From the NCBI RefSeq assembly GCF_006439055.1, contig NZ_RCZC01000001.1:682001-746000 (forward strand): a stretch of 64,000 bases of DNA, read 5' to 3'. Made by a program: the position numbers and the translations under genes. The notes below the pieces were generated by a model. That model had not been told where the DNA came from. It saw nothing but the letters and a program-made list of their open reading frames with translations, and did not search any database. Shown here piece after piece: positions 35,749-45,189 of this stretch; the first letter of the stretch is position 1, and each line of letters opens with the position of its first letter. This DNA is from Sphingomonas glacialis. GTDB taxonomy: Bacteria; Pseudomonadota; Alphaproteobacteria; Sphingomonadales; Sphingomonadaceae.

Positions 35749-36498
35749 ATGTGGCTTCTCTGGGCGCTCGCAGCGCCCGGAGTTTGCCTCCTGACTTCGG
35801 CTCCGTCATACGCCCAAAGCGGCGCGAATGATGAAGGTGTCACCCAGGGGCTCGCATACATGGCAACTGCGGCAGGCGGGGTGCAGGGCGCATCCACCCT
35901 GCCTTCGGAGGCGGGGCCGCATCGGATCAAGGACGACTTCTATCTTCATGTCGGCCCAGGCGCGGTGCTGTTCGATGCGAATGCCGTGGTGAGGTCGCAG
36001 GGCACCACAATCCCGGGTGCAACTGTCTCGATCGATCCCAACGTCACGCTGATTACCGAAATCGGTTATCGTCGTCGGAACCTCGGTCTCTCAATCACTG
36101 GTGGTTTTCCGCCGCGCGCGACCGTCGACGGCGCGGGGACGCTCACACCGTATGGGGCGCTTGGCCGCATTCGGTACGGCACCGTAATGGCGACCGCGCA
36201 CTACCACTTCACCCAGTTCGGACGCTTACAGCCCTATGTGGGCGGCGGCGCCGTGCTGCTTCTGATCTTCAAGAACGAGGATCTTGCAGTTCACGAACTG
36301 CGAGTGGACAATCATGTGGGTGGGGTGCTTCAGGCCGGCGCCGACTTCAAACTGTCGCGACACATGTCATTGTTCCTGGATGCCAAGAAGGTGATCCTGA
36401 AGACCAACGCCACAGCCGTTCTCGGCGACACGCCGATCAGCGCCAATATTCGACTCAACCCTGTCGTTCTTACGGGCGGACTATCGTACCATTTCTGA
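35749..36498 (+). CDS. OmpW-family outer-membrane protein
   Basis: About 249 aa if started at the ATG at 35749, which gives a clean signal peptide (MWLLWALAAPGVCLLTSAP, SYA/QS). A GTG at 35713 overlapping the previous stop is an alternative. The mature part shows OmpW patterns: DDFYLHVGPGAVLFDANA, TLITEIGYRRRNLGLSITGG, the repeated YHFTQFGRLQPYVGGGAVLL, and a terminal aromatic (GLSYHF). OmpW proteins are 8-stranded barrels passing small hydrophobic compounds. As the last gene of the 32230-36498 set it could admit the substrate. Confidence 0.85.
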   Translation: MWLLWALAAPGVCLLTSAPSYAQSGANDEGVTQGLAYMATAAGGVQGASTLPSEAGPHRIKDDFYLHVGPGAVLFDANAVVRSQGTTIPGATVSIDPNVTLITEIGYRRRNLGLSITGGFPPRATVDGAGTLTPYGALGRIRYGTVMATAHYHFTQFGRLQPYVGGGAVLLLIFKNEDLAVHELRVDNHVGGVLQAGADFKLSRHMSLFLDAKKVILKTNATAVLGDTPISANIRLNPVVLTGGLSYHF

Positions 36499-36626
36499 AA
36501 ACTGTTGCACCGGACCAGAAGCTCTTGATCCGATAGATTTGAAAGAACAGATGGACTGGTCGAAAAGCCTGAGGCGGGGATCCCGGGCACCATGTTGCAG
36601 CACCCGGAGTGTACATGCCCTCGCGA

Positions 36627-37490
36627 TCAGTCGAGCAGGCCGAATTTTAGATCGACGAGCAGCGCGTGAAGGGTCGTACCCTTACTTTCGGCGAATGCCA
36701 TCAGCTCAGACCAGCTCAAGTTGTTACCCAGGCCGCTGATGAACAGCTCATACTCTTGGTCGTCGGCATCGATCGAGCCCAGGTTGTGCCGATCCAGAGT
36801 TTTCGCCAGCTTCCCAATCCGGTGGCTCGACAGGCGGCTATGGTTGATCCGGATCGTCTTCAAATCATCGATATGAACGGTAATCCCGTGCTCGCTCTCG
36901 CGCCGGCCGCCAAGCGCTAGCGCCTTTTCAATCACGGCCACCATGAGCTGTCGGTCCTCCGCGACGAGATGACGCAACTTCTCGACATAATCGGCAATTT
37001 CGCGAGGGGTATCCTCGTCGATGAAAGGCGTTTCGCCCCTTGCCGTCAAAAAGCTGGTATAGGCGGCTAGGTCTTTGGGAAGCGTTGCGCCGATCGTGTT
37101 CGCATCGTCCGTGATCTCGTTGAGATAGGACTTTTGGAGCAAGTCGCCGATCGCTTCGAAGCGTGCCTCCCGATCACGCTTCCACTGCCGGAGAGTCGAC
37201 TTCTTGTACTTCACGGGATCTTTGTCGACGAGCGTGTGGCAGGTGGGGCACAGCAGCAGGAGGTTCTCGAAGCCGCGACGCTCCTCTTGGCTGAGCTTGG
37301 CATCCCATCGCGGACCGCCTTCGCTTTCGGCAGCGATATGCGCCACCTCAGCCACGAGTGTGCCCTCGGCGGACATCAGCACGGTCGGACAGCCAGGGCG
37401 CGCGCATTGGTTACCAGAAAGCGCGAACAACCGCTTTAAAGTGTCTGTGCCGGGTGCCTTTCGGACTTTCTTCACTGCGGCTTGCGCCAT
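36627..37490 (-). CDS. HNH endonuclease-domain protein with unrecognised C-terminal half
   Basis: 287 aa, AAGGA before the ATG at 37490. Residues 20-95 form a zinc-braced HNH (beta-beta-alpha-Me) fold: Cys 29 and Cys 34 (NQCARPGCP), catalytic His 51 (AEVAHIAAESEGG), Asn 76 and Cys 81/Cys 84 (ENLLLLCPTCHTLVD). A charged helical linker (STLRQWKRDREARFEAI) leads to a C-terminal region of about 180 residues that I do not recognise (ending FAESKGTTLHALLVDLKFGL). Stand-alone HNH proteins with extra domains are common as defence or toxin effectors and as phage-type nucleases. The gene is isolated on the minus strand between unrelated plus and minus genes. Confidence 0.82.
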   Translation of the reverse strand: MAQAAVKKVRKAPGTDTLKRLFALSGNQCARPGCPTVLMSAEGTLVAEVAHIAAESEGGPRWDAKLSQEERRGFENLLLLCPTCHTLVDKDPVKYKKSTLRQWKRDREARFEAIGDLLQKSYLNEITDDANTIGATLPKDLAAYTSFLTARGETPFIDEDTPREIADYVEKLRHLVAEDRQLMVAVIEKALALGGRRESEHGITVHIDDLKTIRINHSRLSSHRIGKLAKTLDRHNLGSIDADDQEYELFISGLGNNLSWSELMAFAESKGTTLHALLVDLKFGLLD

Positions 37491-37648
37491 ATTTTCCTTG
37501 CCTTATCGCCGCTCCGTCCGCCGTCATCGAGGGACTCATGTCCAAGGCAATCGCCTCGGCCACGAGACTAGAGCTGCCGCTCAACGGTGCCACTGCAGGC
37601 GACCCTCGGTTCCAATTACGAGACCTTCTGTTTTCGAGCGTCGAGAAG

Positions 37649-38515
37649 TCAACTGTCAGGAACGTATACGAAGGCGTCTCCGCGGCGCTCGGCGAAGCCG
37701 ACGCCCGGATAGGTCCAATGATATCCGAGCAGTTTCGTCCGGTCCTTGGCGGCGCGATCGAGCAGAGTTTCCCTCGACCGTATGGCAAGCTCTGGCAGCG
37801 TGTCGTAGCCGAACACCCATTCGGGATGCTCGAAGGAGACGATCTCGTTGGTAGCCGCGTCCGCAGTGATGATCAGGCCGTCCCCGCCCGCGAGCTCAAA
37901 GGATAGGTGTCCCGGCGTGTGACCGGCGGTATCGATGGCACTGAGCCCCGTGACAACCTCGTCGCCCGGTTGCAACATGACGACACGATCCGAGATGGCG
38001 GTGAGGTCGCGCTGAGCACCGTCCGCGAACCCGTGAAGCTCGCTCGGCATCTTCGTCCGGAAGTCCGGATCCATCCAGAAGTCCCACTCGGCTGACCCGA
38101 TGTAGTAAGTCGCATTCGGAAACCGGAGCGCGCCGTCGGCGAGCAAAGTTGCCCAGATGTGATCGGGATGGGCATGTGTGAACACGATCTTCGTAACGGC
38201 TTCGGCACTTACGTCGGCCGCAAGAAGGTTGAGCGGCAGCTTACCGTCAGAGGGCTGATATTTATCGCCGGCGCCGATATCCACGAGGATCAGTTCGCGA
38301 CCCTTCCTGATCACCGGAATGTTGCACTTGGAGAATACGACCCCGTCCGCCCCATCGAGCCGAGACGCGACCGCGCTGCGGTCTTCGGTGGGCGCGCCGG
38401 CCAATACGATATCGGTCGGAACCGAGATGAAGCCGTCCGACAGGACCGTCACGTCGAAGTCACCCTGCCGAAAACGGTACACATCTGCATTGGCCATCGA
38501 GCGCGGCGTGGTCAT
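37649..38515 (-). CDS. Metallo-beta-lactamase-fold hydrolase
   Basis: 288 aa with AGGAGA before the ATG at 38515. The metal site THAHPDH (HxHxDH) lies near residue 113, with a later His in DTAGHTPGHLSF and an Asp in ITADAATNE. The leading part, with FDVTVLSDGFISVP and KCNIPVIRKG, is the layout of AHL-lactonase/alkylsulfatase-neighbour MBL hydrolases. No signal peptide. Lactone or ester hydrolysis is likely. A link to the quorum-sensing genes 19 kb away is speculative. Confidence 0.88.
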   Translation of the reverse strand: MTTPRSMANADVYRFRQGDFDVTVLSDGFISVPTDIVLAGAPTEDRSAVASRLDGADGVVFSKCNIPVIRKGRELILVDIGAGDKYQPSDGKLPLNLLAADVSAEAVTKIVFTHAHPDHIWATLLADGALRFPNATYYIGSAEWDFWMDPDFRTKMPSELHGFADGAQRDLTAISDRVVMLQPGDEVVTGLSAIDTAGHTPGHLSFELAGGDGLIITADAATNEIVSFEHPEWVFGYDTLPELAIRSRETLLDRAAKDRTKLLGYHWTYPGVGFAERRGDAFVYVPDS

Positions 38516-38722
38516 GGAATTCTCCTGAAGGCAGTGGTTGGAAGGTTGGCGAGCACCGTGGTTAGGGCTCCGCCCTCCGCGCCGGCGGGCTTTCTGACGA
38601 GCGAAGCTGCGTCATCCACTGGCGATCGCCCGAGAAAGCGTAATACACTCGAGGCCTGAGGCCTTAAATACGCGCTTGCGGTGGCACCCGGACGTTGCTC
38701 GTCCAGGTGCCGGCCAAACGCC

Positions 38723-39703
38723 TTAGCTGCGCACGAAGGCGAGGAGATCCGGGTTGATGATCTCGGGATGCGTTGTGCACATCCCGTGCGGGAGCCCCTT
38801 GTAGGTCTTGAGCGTGCCCCGTTTCAGCAGCTTCACCGACAGCGGTGCGGCGTCCGCGTATGGGACGATCTGGTCGTCATCTCCGTGCATGACGAGCGTC
38901 GGAACCTGGATCTGCTTGAGGTCTTCGGTAAAATCGGTTTCCGAGAAAGCCTTGATGCAGTCGTAGTGCGCTGCCGCACCGCCCATCATCCCTTGCCGCC
39001 ACCAGTTATCGATCACGCCCTGGCTGATCTTTGCTCCCGACCGGTTGAAGCCGTAGAACGGCCCCGTCGGCACGTCGATGTAGAACTGGGCCCGATTGGC
39101 GGCCAGAGCGGACCGGAAGCCGTCGAACACCTCGATTGGCAGGCCGCCCGGGTTTTTGTCGGATTTGACCATGATCGGCGGCACGGCTCCGATCAGGACG
39201 GCCTTCGAAACGCGCCCTGGTTTGGCGCGCGCGACGTAGCGCGCGACTTCGCCGCCGCCGGTCGAATGTCCGACATGGACCGCCCCCTTGAGGTCGAGCG
39301 CGTCGGCAAGTTCGATCACGTCCGCGGCGTATGTGTCCATCTCGTTGCCGATCGAGGTCTGGGTCGAACGACCGTGCCCACGCCGGTCGTGCGCGATGAC
39401 GCGGAAGCCATGATGGAGGAAGAAGATCATCTGGGCGTCCCAGTCGTCGGCGCTCAGCGGCCACCCGTGATGGAACACGATCGGCTGGGCATCCTTTGGA
39501 CCCCAGTCCTTGTAGAAAATTTCGGTGCCGTCCTTGGTCTTGATCATACCCATCGTCTTCGTTCCCGTCTTGGAGGTTACCGGCTTGCCGATTGCGGCGG
39601 CCATGGCGGGCGATTCGATCATCGCGGCCGCAAGGAGTGCCCCAGCCGTGCCGACGAGCACGTCCCTTCGGCTGGCATTGCGGCGCTTCGCGTCAATGAT
39701 CAT
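38723..39703 (-). CDS. Tat-exported alpha/beta hydrolase (non-heme chloroperoxidase type)
   Basis: 326 aa from the ATG at 39703 (GGGAACGAG upstream); the open frame extends to 40117 but without start signals. A twin-arginine signal peptide is present ([20 protein letters not shown]). The mature domain has the oxyanion region [13 protein letters not shown], nucleophile Ser in [15 protein letters not shown], acid Asp in [10 protein letters not shown] and His in [10 protein letters not shown], matching cofactor-free haloperoxidase / arylesterase family members. It would act in the periplasm on esters or as a perhydrolase. Confidence 0.9.
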   Translation of the reverse strand: MIIDAKRRNASRRDVLVGTAGALLAAAMIESPAMAAAIGKPVTSKTGTKTMGMIKTKDGTEIFYKDWGPKDAQPIVFHHGWPLSADDWDAQMIFFLHHGFRVIAHDRRGHGRSTQTSIGNEMDTYAADVIELADALDLKGAVHVGHSTGGGEVARYVARAKPGRVSKAVLIGAVPPIMVKSDKNPGGLPIEVFDGFRSALAANRAQFYIDVPTGPFYGFNRSGAKISQGVIDNWWRQGMMGGAAAHYDCIKAFSETDFTEDLKQIQVPTLVMHGDDDQIVPYADAAPLSVKLLKRGTLKTYKGLPHGMCTTHPEIINPDLLAFVRS

Positions 39704-40199
39704 CGCTCGTTCCCATGTTGTTGGCGTTGAGAGGTCTAACCCGTCCTCGCTGGCCGAGCGACTTGTCCGATCGTGTGTCGAAGCACTTTTGTCGGTTGAG
39801 ATAGCCATACGAAGGTATGACGCCGGATCGCCGCCCACCCCGCACGCGAAATCAATCGAACCCACATGGAAAGCGGGGCGCACCCGTAAACGAGAACGTA
39901 TCGGCTGCAATCTGGCTCTCAAACAAGCCTTGTCGATCAAGGGCGGCCATACGAAGGCGTTAGCCGCGCTACCGCTCGGGTGATCGCCGGCTCGCATCCT
40001 ACCGAATAGGGATTTCGATAGGAACACCCCGCGACAGCGGCGGCGAGCGCAGCGAGTCAATCGGTGCGAAGCTAACCACCGGAAGGACGACGATGGTCGA
40101 GCCGCAGACCGCGCCAATTGTCGAAGTATTCAGATCAATCCCAGCGGGATCTAGCGCCGCCCGGCGCTGCGGTGCCTTTGGTCGGTTCCTGGAAACGTC
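39704..40199. other. Divergent promoter region without a gene
   Basis: About 500 bases between the alpha/beta hydrolase (minus) and the MFS gene (plus). Open frames are extensions of the neighbours and lack start signals. No motif recognised. Confidence 0.4.
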
Positions 40200-41765
40200 A
40201 TGACCACGGAGAGCGCATACGTCTTCGCAGCCGACGAGCAGGCCGGATTTCCGGGCTCGCCTTTCTCGCCACGCCATTCGTCCGGGCGAAAGGTAGCCTA
40301 TGCAGCTATGGCCGTACTGATCGGCATAGCCGCCACGTTCGGGAACGCGCTCGTGACCGTCAACCTGCCGGTGGTCGCCGGGGCCAACGGCATCGATCTG
40401 GTAGCGGCGAGCTGGCTCTCGTCCGTGTTCATCGCGTTCAACGCCAGCGGCAACCTTCTGTTGGTACGGTCAAGGATCACTTGGGGCATACCGGCGGTCA
40501 CCCGGACGCTGCTCATCCTGTACATCCTCGCCGCGTTGATCGAAATCGCATATCCGGGGTTCGCAACGGCTCTTGGTGTTCGCGCAATCTCGGGACTGGC
40601 CGCCACAGGACTTACGACGCTCGCGATCTATCATCTGCTCCAGATATTCCGGGGCCGGCTGCAACCAATCGGCCTGTGTATCGGCATGACGCTTCCGCAA
40701 TTCGGTACGCCGCTCGCGCGTTTGGTGCCCGTTGAACTACTTGCGGCAGGCCAGTGGCATGGTCTGCAGCTCGTCGAGATTGCTAGCGCGCTGCTTGTGC
40801 TCGCGATGACGACAGCGCTTCCCCTGCCACCTAGCCGCCGCGGTCCGGCTTTTGAACCACTCGATTTTGTCACCATCGGCTTGCTTCTACCAGGACTGAC
40901 GCTGCTATGCGTCGCAGTGGGGGCCGGTCGCTACGCCTGGTGGACCGACACGCCGTGGATCGGAGCCTCCCTGGCCGCGGCCATCTTCCTTCTGATCTCC
41001 GGCATGGCGATCGAGCATTTCCGTGCGCGCCCACTGATCCAAACCCGATGGCTGGCGACAAGAGACATTCTCCGGCTCGTCGGTGTCGCGCTCATGGTCC
41101 GCTTCGCCTTGGCCGAGCAAACTTACGGTGCAGTTGGGCTTCTTGGCCTTGGCGGGCTTAACAACGACCAGTTGCACGGGCTTTTCGTCGTGATCGCGAT
41201 TGCAATGGCAGGGGGTTCGATTACCGCCGCAGTCACGTTGTCGGAACGCAGATTGCCGTATCAGGTAGCGATCGCTGCGCTTCTCATCGCCGCTGGCGCG
41301 TGGATCGACAGTGGAGCCAGCAATCTCACACGGCCGGGCGAGCTATATGCCAGCCAGGCCATGCTCGGCTTCGGTGCCTGCCTCTTCCTCGGCCCGGCTC
41401 TCCTGTACGGCCTTCTCCGCGTTCTCAAGCTCGGCCCCAACTACCTTGTCAGTCTGATCGTCGTCTTCAGCATCTCCCAGAACGTGGGTGGTCTGATCGG
41501 TTCGGCGTTTCTTGGGACCTACCAAGTGATCCAGTCGAAGGCGCATGCAGCGGCGTTGGCAGAACATCTCGTCGTCGGCGACGTCCCGGTTGCTCAGCGG
41601 CTGTCGGCACAAGGCATAGGTGGCCTCTACCAGGCCCTGCAGCGAGAGGCGTCCGTTCTCGCATTTGACGACGTTTTTCGGCTGGTTGCCGTGATTGCGC
41701 TCGGGATCGCCGTCTGGGTTATCCTCGTAACTGCGACGAAGCGGCATGCCGCCAGTGGTACCTAG
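40200..41765 (+). CDS. MFS transporter, 14-helix DHA2-like
   Basis: 521 aa, GGAAACGTC before the ATG. Cytoplasmic N-terminus of about 30 residues, then around 14 hydrophobic helices, starting VAYAAMAVLIGIAATFGNAL. The region AASWLSSVFIAFNASGNLLLV fits the DHA2/EmrB position of helix 2, but the usual DHA2 motif C is degenerate. The long loop before the last helix (HAAALAEHLVVGDVPVAQRL) is typical of EmrB-like pumps. It could be the missing inner-membrane partner of the EmrA-type protein at 15629 (inference only, 24 kb apart). It is convergent with the TonB receptor at 41919. Confidence 0.85.
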   Translation: MTTESAYVFAADEQAGFPGSPFSPRHSSGRKVAYAAMAVLIGIAATFGNALVTVNLPVVAGANGIDLVAASWLSSVFIAFNASGNLLLVRSRITWGIPAVTRTLLILYILAALIEIAYPGFATALGVRAISGLAATGLTTLAIYHLLQIFRGRLQPIGLCIGMTLPQFGTPLARLVPVELLAAGQWHGLQLVEIASALLVLAMTTALPLPPSRRGPAFEPLDFVTIGLLLPGLTLLCVAVGAGRYAWWTDTPWIGASLAAAIFLLISGMAIEHFRARPLIQTRWLATRDILRLVGVALMVRFALAEQTYGAVGLLGLGGLNNDQLHGLFVVIAIAMAGGSITAAVTLSERRLPYQVAIAALLIAAGAWIDSGASNLTRPGELYASQAMLGFGACLFLGPALLYGLLRVLKLGPNYLVSLIVVFSISQNVGGLIGSAFLGTYQVIQSKAHAAALAEHLVVGDVPVAQRLSAQGIGGLYQALQREASVLAFDDVFRLVAVIALGIAVWVILVTATKRHAASGT

Positions 41766-41918
41766 TGGGAGTATGGCCTGACCTGCAGACCGAACATTTG
41801 TGACGATCTATTATTCGGAAGAAGGACGGTCGGTGACGGCTGTGAAATTATGGGTGCTGCCTGTCTGGACTATGACCAAATCGCTCGCCGTCCCGGTCCG
41901 CTCTGTTTGAGAAATAGC

Positions 41919-44819
41919 TTAAAGCGCGAAGCGCACGCCGACAGTGATGTAGCGCCCGACAAGGTCATAGATTGCTCCATTCGAGGCGCGTGGGGTTGTC
42001 GCCGCGCCACTGGGGGCTACGGGCGGGTCCTGGTCGAACAGATTGTTCACCGTCCCGAAGATTTCCATGGTCCTCGTTTGCATCGGGAGCATGTAGCCGA
42101 ACGTCAAATCCGTGTAAAACACACGCGGAATATTCGTCTCGCCGCCGTTGGCATACACGAGTGTATGATCCAGCTGCCCAGGACCGATGTAGCGCTCCTG
42201 CGCGAAGGCATGAATGTGTGCACCACGATAGTCCGCGCTTACCGAGCCGCTCCAGGCGGGGGCGCCGGCAGGTGTTGAGGTGGGGGTGACGTTGAGATCC
42301 CCGACCCTGTCGATGGTGGAGGTGCCAACCGTCAGCGCGAGCGTCCTGATGTGGGTCGCCAGTGCGCGGATGCTGAGCAAGCCGCTCAGTCCAATTCCTT
42401 CGAGGCGGCTCTTGTAATCGATCTCGTAATCCTCGCCGCGGGTTCGAAGCTGAGCGAGGTTCTGATTGGGCGTGATAACGGTGTTGATTGTGCCGTCGGC
42501 GTTACGAGTGACGAGCGAGCAATTGGCGAGACCGCAGGCGTCGACGACCTGTTGCAACGAGGGCTGGGCGATGACGTTCTTGATTGTGATGTCGTAATAG
42601 TCAACCGAAGCACTGAAGCCCCGCAGGAAGGAGGGGGTGAGAACGACGCCAAACGCCGTTGTCCTGGACGTTTCCGGTCGCAGGTCGACGTTGCCGATCT
42701 GCAGCTGCGTGACGGCGTACCGGGCATTATCGTGCTGCGGGTCGTTGACGCCCAGCCCAATGATCGGTGTGCCCGTGGTGAATCGTTCCTGGATGTTGGG
42801 GGCACGGATGTCGCGCGACAGGGTACTCCGAAAGCGAAGATCGCTGACCGGTTCCCAGCTCGCCCCCACCTTCCATGATACCGCGCCGCCGACCGAACTG
42901 TAATCTGCATACCGGATTGCGCCATCGACATCGAGCGAGCGAAAGACGGCGACGTCCTTCAGGAGCGGGATGCTGACCTCCATGAAGGTTTCCTTGACGT
43001 CGAATGCACCGGAGAGTGGCTGCGGGGGCGTCAAGACGTAATCGCCGAGGAGGTTCTTCTGGGAAGCCGGATAGCCTCGAATGCCATCTCCGGTTCTAAG
43101 CTTGGAACTAAGAGGATCAACGGTAAGCACGCCCGTTTCGCGGCGATACTCGAAGCCGGTGGCGACCGATACGGACCGGTCCAAGATCGAAATTAGGCCC
43201 CGAACCTCCAATGAAGCGACTGTCTGGCCGATACTATAATCGGAAACCGTAGTTCCCTTGATGTAGTTCTGGCTCCCCCCCCGGGTTGTAGCACCGTCAC
43301 CGAACAGGTTGATGGGCACGCACCCCGCACCCGCGACTGTGTTGAGCAAAGTGGAACGGCACACAATCTTTCCGTCCGCAGGGTTCACCACAGCATCTAT
43401 CGCGTTGTAGAAGTTGTCGACGATTTCGTCGTTGGTCGCCTTAATCTGGAGGTGGGTGTGTCCATATTGCGCGTACGATGAAAGTTTCCAGCTGCCACCT
43501 AGGGCAATATCGATGCCGCCCAATATCCGCTTCGTCTCGGTATTGTTGATGAAGTAGTTATAGCCGAGATCGCGATTGACACGGGCGAGCGTGAAGGATG
43601 CAACGCCGTTGTCTGCCATGGACGCGCGGACGGCGGGTGGAAGATAGGCGTTGTCGGCATAGATGGTCGCCGCTGCGCTGGTCACGTTTGCCGGTACGGA
43701 TCCGAGATACCTGGCGTGCACGTTGCCATACGATCCTTCGGCAAAGAGATGGATGTCGTCAGACACATCGAAAGTGACGCGCGAGAACGTCGTCACCGTG
43801 CGAACCGCGGGCAGAAGATTGGTACGGCGTGCGGTACCGTCGCCGCCACTCATCGTGGAACTCGAGACATTCGTTCCTTGCCGATAAGCGGTAAGTGAAC
43901 CGTCTGGCAGAAACTGCATGCGGGCGATCGGGCAGGCGGCCCCGGCTGGCTGGCAGGCAAGAACAAGTCCACCGTAGGTCGCGAGCGCATCCCGGACGTC
44001 TGGTGCAACGACCAGTTCCGCCGAGGTCGCGCTCGCGCCGATGACGCCGTAGCCAGCTTCAGCCCAGCCACGACCATGATAATCGAGGTCTATGCCTTTC
44101 TGATCGAAATAGTCCGCGGAGAGCAGCAGATGCAGTCGGTCCTCTGCGAAACTCTGCCCGGCAACGATGCTCGCCCTCATCGAACCGGCGTCGCTGTGGG
44201 ACGACAATCCGCCTTGTATATTGCCCTTCACGCCCTTGTATTGGCTATCGAGCACGAAGTTGGCGACCCCTGCCACCGCGTCTGAGCCATAGGCGGCCGA
44301 GGCGCCTCCGGTGACCACGTCCACTCGCTTGACGAGTCCCTGCGGAATGAGGTTGGCATCGGTTGCCCCGATCAGTGTCGTCGGGACGATTCGCCGCCCG
44401 TCAAGCAGCACCAGCGTTCGGGAAGGTCCTAACCCCCGTAACGCTAACAGGTTGGCACCAGCGCCTGATGTCGTGGTTGCCGACCCTGCTGACGTGGGAC
44501 GTTGAGATCCGCGGAACTGCGGGAGCTGATTGACGGCGTCGGGCAGGTTACCTGGGTTAGCCGAGGTCAACTGTTCGGATGAGGCGACGGTGACAGGCGT
44601 CGGAGCACTGGCCCCGCTGGTAATTGCGCGGCTACCTGTGACCACGATGTCGCTTCCGCCATCGCGCTGGGGTGGCGTGTTCGACGGCGCCTCGATCACG
44701 GTGGGCACCGCCAACGCCGCCTGCACATCGGTTTGCCGCCCCGCCAACGCTGGCGATGCCGTACCCGCGCAAGCACAGCTGCAGAGCAGCGCAGCCCGTA
44801 TTTTGAAAGATGACTTCAT
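41919..44819 (-). CDS. TonB-dependent receptor (no STN domain)
   Basis: 966 aa from the ATG at 44819 (AGGGGTGG upstream). The signal peptide ends ASPALA near residue 26. TonB box-like DIVVTGSRA is followed by a plug domain with ANLLALRGLGPSRTLVLLDG, GLVKRVDVVTGGASAAYGSD and AVAGVANFVLD, then a 22-strand-type barrel with APNIQERFTTG and NNLFDQDPP and a terminal aromatic region (YITVGVRFAL). This Ser/Thr-rich, oxidative-catabolism-associated subclass is abundant in sphingomonads and takes up complex organic substrates. It is divergent from the MFS gene at 45190, suggesting outer- and inner-membrane uptake of the same compound (inference). Confidence 0.93.
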   Translation of the reverse strand: MKSSFKIRAALLCSCACAGTASPALAGRQTDVQAALAVPTVIEAPSNTPPQRDGGSDIVVTGSRAITSGASAPTPVTVASSEQLTSANPGNLPDAVNQLPQFRGSQRPTSAGSATTTSGAGANLLALRGLGPSRTLVLLDGRRIVPTTLIGATDANLIPQGLVKRVDVVTGGASAAYGSDAVAGVANFVLDSQYKGVKGNIQGGLSSHSDAGSMRASIVAGQSFAEDRLHLLLSADYFDQKGIDLDYHGRGWAEAGYGVIGASATSAELVVAPDVRDALATYGGLVLACQPAGAACPIARMQFLPDGSLTAYRQGTNVSSSTMSGGDGTARRTNLLPAVRTVTTFSRVTFDVSDDIHLFAEGSYGNVHARYLGSVPANVTSAAATIYADNAYLPPAVRASMADNGVASFTLARVNRDLGYNYFINNTETKRILGGIDIALGGSWKLSSYAQYGHTHLQIKATNDEIVDNFYNAIDAVVNPADGKIVCRSTLLNTVAGAGCVPINLFGDGATTRGGSQNYIKGTTVSDYSIGQTVASLEVRGLISILDRSVSVATGFEYRRETGVLTVDPLSSKLRTGDGIRGYPASQKNLLGDYVLTPPQPLSGAFDVKETFMEVSIPLLKDVAVFRSLDVDGAIRYADYSSVGGAVSWKVGASWEPVSDLRFRSTLSRDIRAPNIQERFTTGTPIIGLGVNDPQHDNARYAVTQLQIGNVDLRPETSRTTAFGVVLTPSFLRGFSASVDYYDITIKNVIAQPSLQQVVDACGLANCSLVTRNADGTINTVITPNQNLAQLRTRGEDYEIDYKSRLEGIGLSGLLSIRALATHIRTLALTVGTSTIDRVGDLNVTPTSTPAGAPAWSGSVSADYRGAHIHAFAQERYIGPGQLDHTLVYANGGETNIPRVFYTDLTFGYMLPMQTRTMEIFGTVNNLFDQDPPVAPSGAATTPRASNGAIYDLVGRYITVGVRFAL

Positions 44820-45189
44820 CGAATCCACCCCTGCCGCTCCCGCCACGCAAACAGTTAAGCGTGATGGGGATTTGTAGATAGGCGTGAGTGCTCAATCCAC
44901 TTTTTCTGCCAATGACGCGGTCAAAAGCCCCACTGTCTTGCGGTTGAAACCGTACGCTGGGGGGACGTCATGCGCGCGCGCGGACCTAACAGGATATCCG
45001 TTGGCGCCTTGCCCAGCTTGCTACTGCCCAGACCCAATCATCTGCCCCAATTTCTTTCCCCGGCGGCAACCCTTGTGGTATCGGTACCGGATTGGTTCCA
45101 GCAGGGCTTTCCGGATTGTGCGTGCCTCGAATAGTCCATCCAAACAAGACTTTGTTGCAGGTGAGATCCGCCCGGCCGCTTCCATCGGG
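44820..45189. other. Divergent promoter region
   Basis: About 370 bases between the TonB receptor and the MFS gene. The MFS frame is open through part of it, but the sequence is Cys/Pro-rich and unlike coding DNA of the family. No gene seen. Confidence 0.4.

Noticed and set aside
37358..37906. 182-codon plus-strand frame across the HNH and hydrolase gene ends
   Set aside because: It is antisense to the ends of two well-supported genes and has no motif.
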